Below are positions 59,801 to 64,000 of a stretch of DNA of 64,000 nt, in pieces. Location of the stretch: assembly GCA_002104945.1 (NCBI GenBank), contig MCFH01000025.1, positions 1-64,000 on the forward strand, in the 5' to 3' direction. The stretch is from Piromyces finnis. Lineage: Eukaryota > Neocallimastigomycota > Neocallimastigomycetes > Neocallimastigales > Neocallimastigaceae. The translations under genes and the position numbers were made by a program. Under the pieces are notes generated by a model, which did no database searches, had not been told where the DNA came from, and was given only the letters and a program-made list of their open reading frames with translations. The stretch's first letter is position 1. Each line of letters starts with the position of its first letter.

Positions 59801-62800
59801 AATCTTTAACGCCTTCTCTTCATCATTTAGCAGATTCCAACAACAATTTAGATCTAAATAATTATCAAGCGTTTAAAACATTTATCATTGATAATTTATT
59901 TACTATTTCTAAGATTACTCAAAAGACAGGAAATTTACAAAGTAGTCAAAATTCTATAGAGCTTCTTAAATATATCATAAGGGGTAATGAAAAAGACATT
60001 GACACACAAGATCTACAGTTGTATAATCGTTTGGTTGTAGAAGAAGCAAAATATTTATGGATTCAAGAAGAACATTCTATAGCAATTAATATGATTCGTA
60101 AGCACATTGAAACAATAACATCTTCAATTTCAATGTCGAATAATGAAAATTCATGGAACAAAATTGAAATTTTGGAAGAAGAAAAGAATGAGATTTTATA
60201 TAAATTACTTTCTTGTCTTGGTAATTGGATTGGTACTCAAAGATTAGAAAACCCAATGTCTGTTATTGAAAATTATATGGAAAAAGCCGTCAAATTAATG
60301 GAAAGTAACAATCAATCTAATCGGTCTTGCAAAGTTTATTTTAAATTTGCAGATTATGCTAGCAATCAATATAAAATAATGTGTCAACCGGATAATTGTG
60401 TTCAACAAGAATTATTACATTATAAAGAAAAGGAATTGAATGTTTTAAATATATCTATTAAAAATTCTAAATCCACTACTGAACGTAATAAGTACGAAAT
60501 TCAAAAACGACGTATTGAAGCACAAATTGAATTAGATAAAATAGAGATTAATAGAGTAAACCAAACTCGAGAAAATTTTTTGGTAAAAGCAATAGAAAAT
60601 TATTTGAAAACCTTAAATTATAGTGATGAATATAATATTTGTGCTTTTAAGTTAATTGCACTATGGTTTGGAAATAAAAATAATAATCTCATAAATCAAT
60701 ATATTTATAAATATATTAAAAGTATTGAATCTCGAAAGTTTTTGACGCTTATTTATCAACTTTCTGCTCGTATGTCCCTTTCGAGTTCAAGTCAAAAAAG
60801 TAAATATTTTGTATTAACAGTAAATGCTTTAATTCAAAAAATGATTATTGATCATCCATACCATTGCTTATATCAAATTATTGCTCTCAAAAATGGGGAT
60901 ATAATTTCTTCTCATGATGTTCAATACTTTTCTTCACCAGAAAAACGAATTCAACATATGAATTCTGGAGTGATAAATCAACAAACAAAATTACGTATTC
61001 AGGCAGCAGCAGCAATGCTTCATTCTGTAAAAAAGTTCCGTAATATAGCACAAGCTGTTCAAGAAATTGAATTTATTTCTGAATCTTATATTGAATTAGC
61101 TTCTCTTAAGTTTATTGCTAGTGATCGTAAAAAATTGATAAATAATAAGAAACCAATTGCCTTTGGTACTAAATTGAAGCTCTCAAAAGTAAAAGAGCTA
61201 GAAAGAGTACCTATCACCACAAAAACCCTTCCAATTGACCCTACATGTACTTATAATAATATAGTATATGTAAAAGATTATAAGCCTTCTTTTCAATTAA
61301 TTGGTGGAATTAATTTACCAAAAGTCATTGAATGTATTGGAAGTGACGGACAAATATATAAACAATTAGTCAAAGGATCAGATGATTTACGACAAGATGC
61401 TGTCCTTTCAAAAATATTTAATTTAATGAATTTACTACTTACCAAAAATCAATCCACAAGAAAACGTCATCTTTCTATTCGAACTTATAATATTATTCCA
61501 CTATCACCAAGAAGTGGTATTATTGAATGGGTACAAAATACTATTCCTTTTGGTACTTATTTATCAGAAGCTCATCCAAAGTAAGTTTATTTAAATATAT
61601 ATATATACCTTAATGATTAATATTTACTAAAAATTAAAATTAAATTTTATAATTAAATATTAAATTAATAATTGCTGATATAATATACATTTTTTTTTAT
61701 TTTGAACTCTTTTTAATATAAAAGGTATAATAAAAATGATATTCTACCATTGGAATGTCGTTTAATGCTTCATAATGAACAACAACGTAAAAATTCTACA
61801 ACTAAATCTAAACTTGCTGTATATAACAATATTACTGATAAATTTAAACCAGTTTTTCGATTTTTCTTTCAAGAACTGTTTAAGGATCCATTTGAATGGT
61901 ATATCAAAAATTATTAATAATATAGAATATTTTTAATAAAATATTAATTATATTAAATATATATTATTATTTAATATAATTAAAATATTTTGGATATTCC
62001 AATCGTTTATTAGGTATAATAAAAAAGTTGTATATACAAAAAGTGTATCAGTAAATTCTATAACAGGTTGGGTCGTTGGTCTCGGTGATCGTCATTGTAT
62101 GAATATTCTAATAGATTTAGGAACAGCTGAAGTTATCCACATTGATTTGGGTATTGCATTTGATGTTGGAAAACTTCTTTCTATTCCAGAATGTATTCCG
62201 TTTAGATTGACTAGAGATGTCGTAGATGGTATGGGGATTAATGGTGTTGAAGGTATATTTCGTAAAAGTTGTGAAGAAACACTTCATGTCATACGTAAAA
62301 ATTCAAATGTTTTATTAACTATATTAGATGTTTTCAGGTAAGATATTTTATAATATTTATATTCATATTATTTTTTTCCTTCTAAAAATATATTCGATTA
62401 AATCATTCATACGAATATATAATGATAGAAAGAGTTAAAAAGTAACATTTATAGATAAAATTGTTATATTAATTAATTATTATTATTTTTATTTAAACCT
62501 AATATTTGTTTTTATTTTATATCATATTTTATTTTTATATTAAAAACATTATATTATTAAGATATGATCCATTATATAACTGGTAATTTAATTATAATAC
62601 ATACAAAATAAAAAAAAAAAAAAATATTTAATAAGAATTTTTTATTCTTACTATAATATTAAGGACTATTTCTCCATTGAAAATGGCTCGTCAAGTTAAA
62701 GAAACTAATCAAATTCAAAATGAGTTAAGTGGGAAAGAAGAGGAACTTGATGATAATGAAGAATTTCGATTATCAAACGATAAAAATATTGATAATTCAC

Positions 62801-63057
62801 AAGAAACAAAAAATAATGATGATATTGAAAGAGCCTTTTTTGGTGTTCGTACTAAACTTTCTGAACAAATGAGTGTCGAATGTCAAATTAATGAATTAAT
62901 AGAAATGGCTATAAATCCTGAAAATTTATCGAGACTATTCCCAGGTAATTATTATTATTAAATATATTATAAAAAACTTAATAATAATATTTTTTAATCA
63001 ATAATTCTATATTAATTTATATATTTATTAAATATAGGTTGGCAACCATATATGTAA
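50829..63057 (+). CDS. TEL1: TEL1/ATM PI3K-related protein kinase, eight exons
   Basis: Exons are 50829-51100, 51245-55917, 56111-61580, 61725-61898, 62014-62337, 62562-62582, 62664-62944 and 63038-63057. All seven introns are GT-AG and the sum, 11235 bases, is an exact multiple of three: 3744 residues. The product is the apical DNA-double-strand-break and telomere-length kinase. The N-terminus LLDVEKKIETRNRIFTQL fits the TAN motif that separates Tel1/ATM from ATR. HEAT-repeat helices follow, with acidic and poly-Asn inserts (51535-51615; 53965-54010). FAT lies at about 2620-3200. The kinase has INLPKVIECIGSDG, QLVKGSDDLRQDA, GLGDRH (near 3553) and HIDLGIAF. FATC ends NLSRLFPGWQPYM. Longer than human ATM (about 3056), largely because of low-complexity inserts. 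The gene is intact. Confidence 0.93.
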
Positions 63058-63535
63058 TTTATATTTCTTAACCCCTTCATTATGCATTAACCAATACTTT
63101 TAAAATATTTTTAGAATAAATAAAATTTATTTCATTACATATTACAATTTTAATTTAATATAATACATGATATAATAAATATAAATATAAATATAATAAA
63201 TAAATAAAAATAATAAAATCACATTTCAAAATAATAACAAAATAAGATTCACAAATAACATAAATTTTACTTTATAAATTTATAATTATTATTATTATTA
63301 TTTATTAAATGGAAAACTAACAATTGTTTTTAATTTGTTTGTTTTTTAATTGCCATTTTTTTAAAAAAATTTTTACAAGAAAATTATTTATATTTTAAAA
63401 TGAAAAAAAAAAAAAATGAAAAAAAGCTTTTTAACATTTTTACATATTTATAGGTAAATTAATAATCAATATTTATTATCCTTTTTTTTTTATATTTATT
63501 ATTATTATTTCTTTTATTTCATTTTTATGAAATAC
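63058..63535. other. Convergent intergenic DNA
   Basis: Lies between the 3' ends of TEL1 and the PTPA gene. AT-rich without motifs beyond poly-A/T runs near 63403-63427. Confidence 0.6.
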
Positions 63536-63871
63536 TTAATCAAATGGTATTGGTCTTGGTAAATGACTGTGTTGATTATTTTTGTCATCTGCTGCTGCAC
63601 CAAATGGACTTGGTATATGAATACCACAGCAACATGGCGCTTCTTGTCCCATAGCATAAACATGAGAATGGTCATGTTCTTCAGGAAGTGCACCATGAGT
63701 TCCATGGAATCTAATAAGACTTCCAAATAAAAAGTGTTGCATAATCGGTAATTTTCCTAATACTTCAGCTTTATACATTTTTATCATACCAGAATTAACT
63801 TTCATCCATTTTTTTACACCACTGATATCATCAAGCATAGGTGAATGCCATCTTAAAGATGCTGTTTTAAT
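63536..63871 (-). CDS. PP2A activator (PTPA/RRD family), 3' exon
   Basis: The exon starts after a TTTTAAAG acceptor at 63872-63875 and ends at TAA 63536, giving 111 codons. [14 protein letters not shown] and [20 protein letters not shown], then [11 protein letters not shown], are the signature C-terminal part of phosphotyrosyl phosphatase activator, a peptidyl-prolyl isomerase that folds and activates the PP2A catalytic subunit in cytoplasm and nucleus. After the core there is a His/Pro/Cys-rich tail ([17 protein letters not shown]). Upstream exons lie beyond 63871 or outside the window: an intron begins immediately and no other exon is visible before 64000. Confidence 0.9.
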   Translation of the reverse strand: MKTASLRWHSPMLDDISGVKKWMKVNSGMIKMYKAEVLGKLPIMQHFLFGSLIRFHGTHGALPEEHDHSHVYAMGQEAPCCCGIHIPSPFGAAADDKNNQHSHLPRPIPFD

Positions 63872-64000
63872 CTTTAAAAGAGAAAAAAATGAAAATGTTG
63901 ATATTTAATTAATAATTAATACAAAAGTGTATTATTATTTTAATCGTAATTAATTTTTTTATATAATTATAATTAATGATTAATATCATCTTTATGTTTA
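63872..64000 (-). other. Intron of the PTPA gene
   Basis: AT-rich DNA after the acceptor of the last PTPA exon, reaching the end of the window without another exon. Confidence 0.6.

Noticed and set aside
1-64000. CRISPR arrays, telomeric repeats, rRNA genes
   Set aside because: No regularly spaced repeats with unique spacers, no TTAGGG-type tracts and no conserved rRNA sequence were seen.

Overview
The window looks like nuclear DNA of a very AT-rich early-diverging fungus. My best guess is an anaerobic gut fungus (Neocallimastigomycota). The reasons are: long genes broken by short GT-AG introns (TEL1/ATM, PTPA, a thioredoxin-fold membrane protein), poly-Asn stretches and AAT/CAT microsatellites, intergenic DNA that is almost pure A+T, a Ty3 retrotransposon with a chromodomain, and a sugar porter whose codons are much GC-richer than its surroundings. 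The genus cannot be fixed from the sequence alone.

Layout. 1-5.6 kb is a giant inverted repeat: two about 2.04-kb arms, each holding one copy of an MFS sugar porter, facing outward around about 1.5 kb of ATTAT-type repeat. Each copy carries single-base indels, but each indel I examined is intact in the other arm. 6.0-13.5 kb holds two related EEP-endonuclease LINEs: a nearly full-length LINE A (14-bp target duplication, poly(A) tail) inserted into the start of an older LINE B. 13.5-27.5 kb is a three-level nest: a Ty3 element on the minus strand (LTRs of about 420 bp), whose RT gene is split by a chromodomain Ty3 element on the plus strand, whose own 5' LTR is split by a solo LTR of another family. 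28.0-29.0 kb holds a third Ty3 integrase fragment cut by a solo LTR.

29.7-45.7 kb is the most unusual part. Three long, intronless, undamaged ORFs look like the transcription machinery of nucleocytoplasmic large DNA viruses (NCLDV): a 1004-aa SF2 helicase of the poxvirus D6/D11 type, a 721-aa RNA polymerase largest-subunit protein that stops at the archaeal A'-type boundary, and a 731-aa protein that may be the large subunit of a VETF-like early transcription factor (tentative). They sit next to diverged tandem repeats, a decayed KilA-N/APSES-like relic and an unrecognised 148-aa ORF. A spliced, host-type gene (membrane-anchored thioredoxin-fold protein without CxxC) lies between them, which argues for integration into host chromosome rather than a contaminating viral contig.

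47.8-64 kb is ordinary host gene space: a CAAX-protease-family membrane protein, an unrecognised 194-aa protein, a complete eight-exon TEL1/ATM kinase gene (3744 aa predicted), and the 3' exon of a PP2A activator (PTPA). No CRISPR array, rRNA gene or convincing complete tRNA gene was seen.
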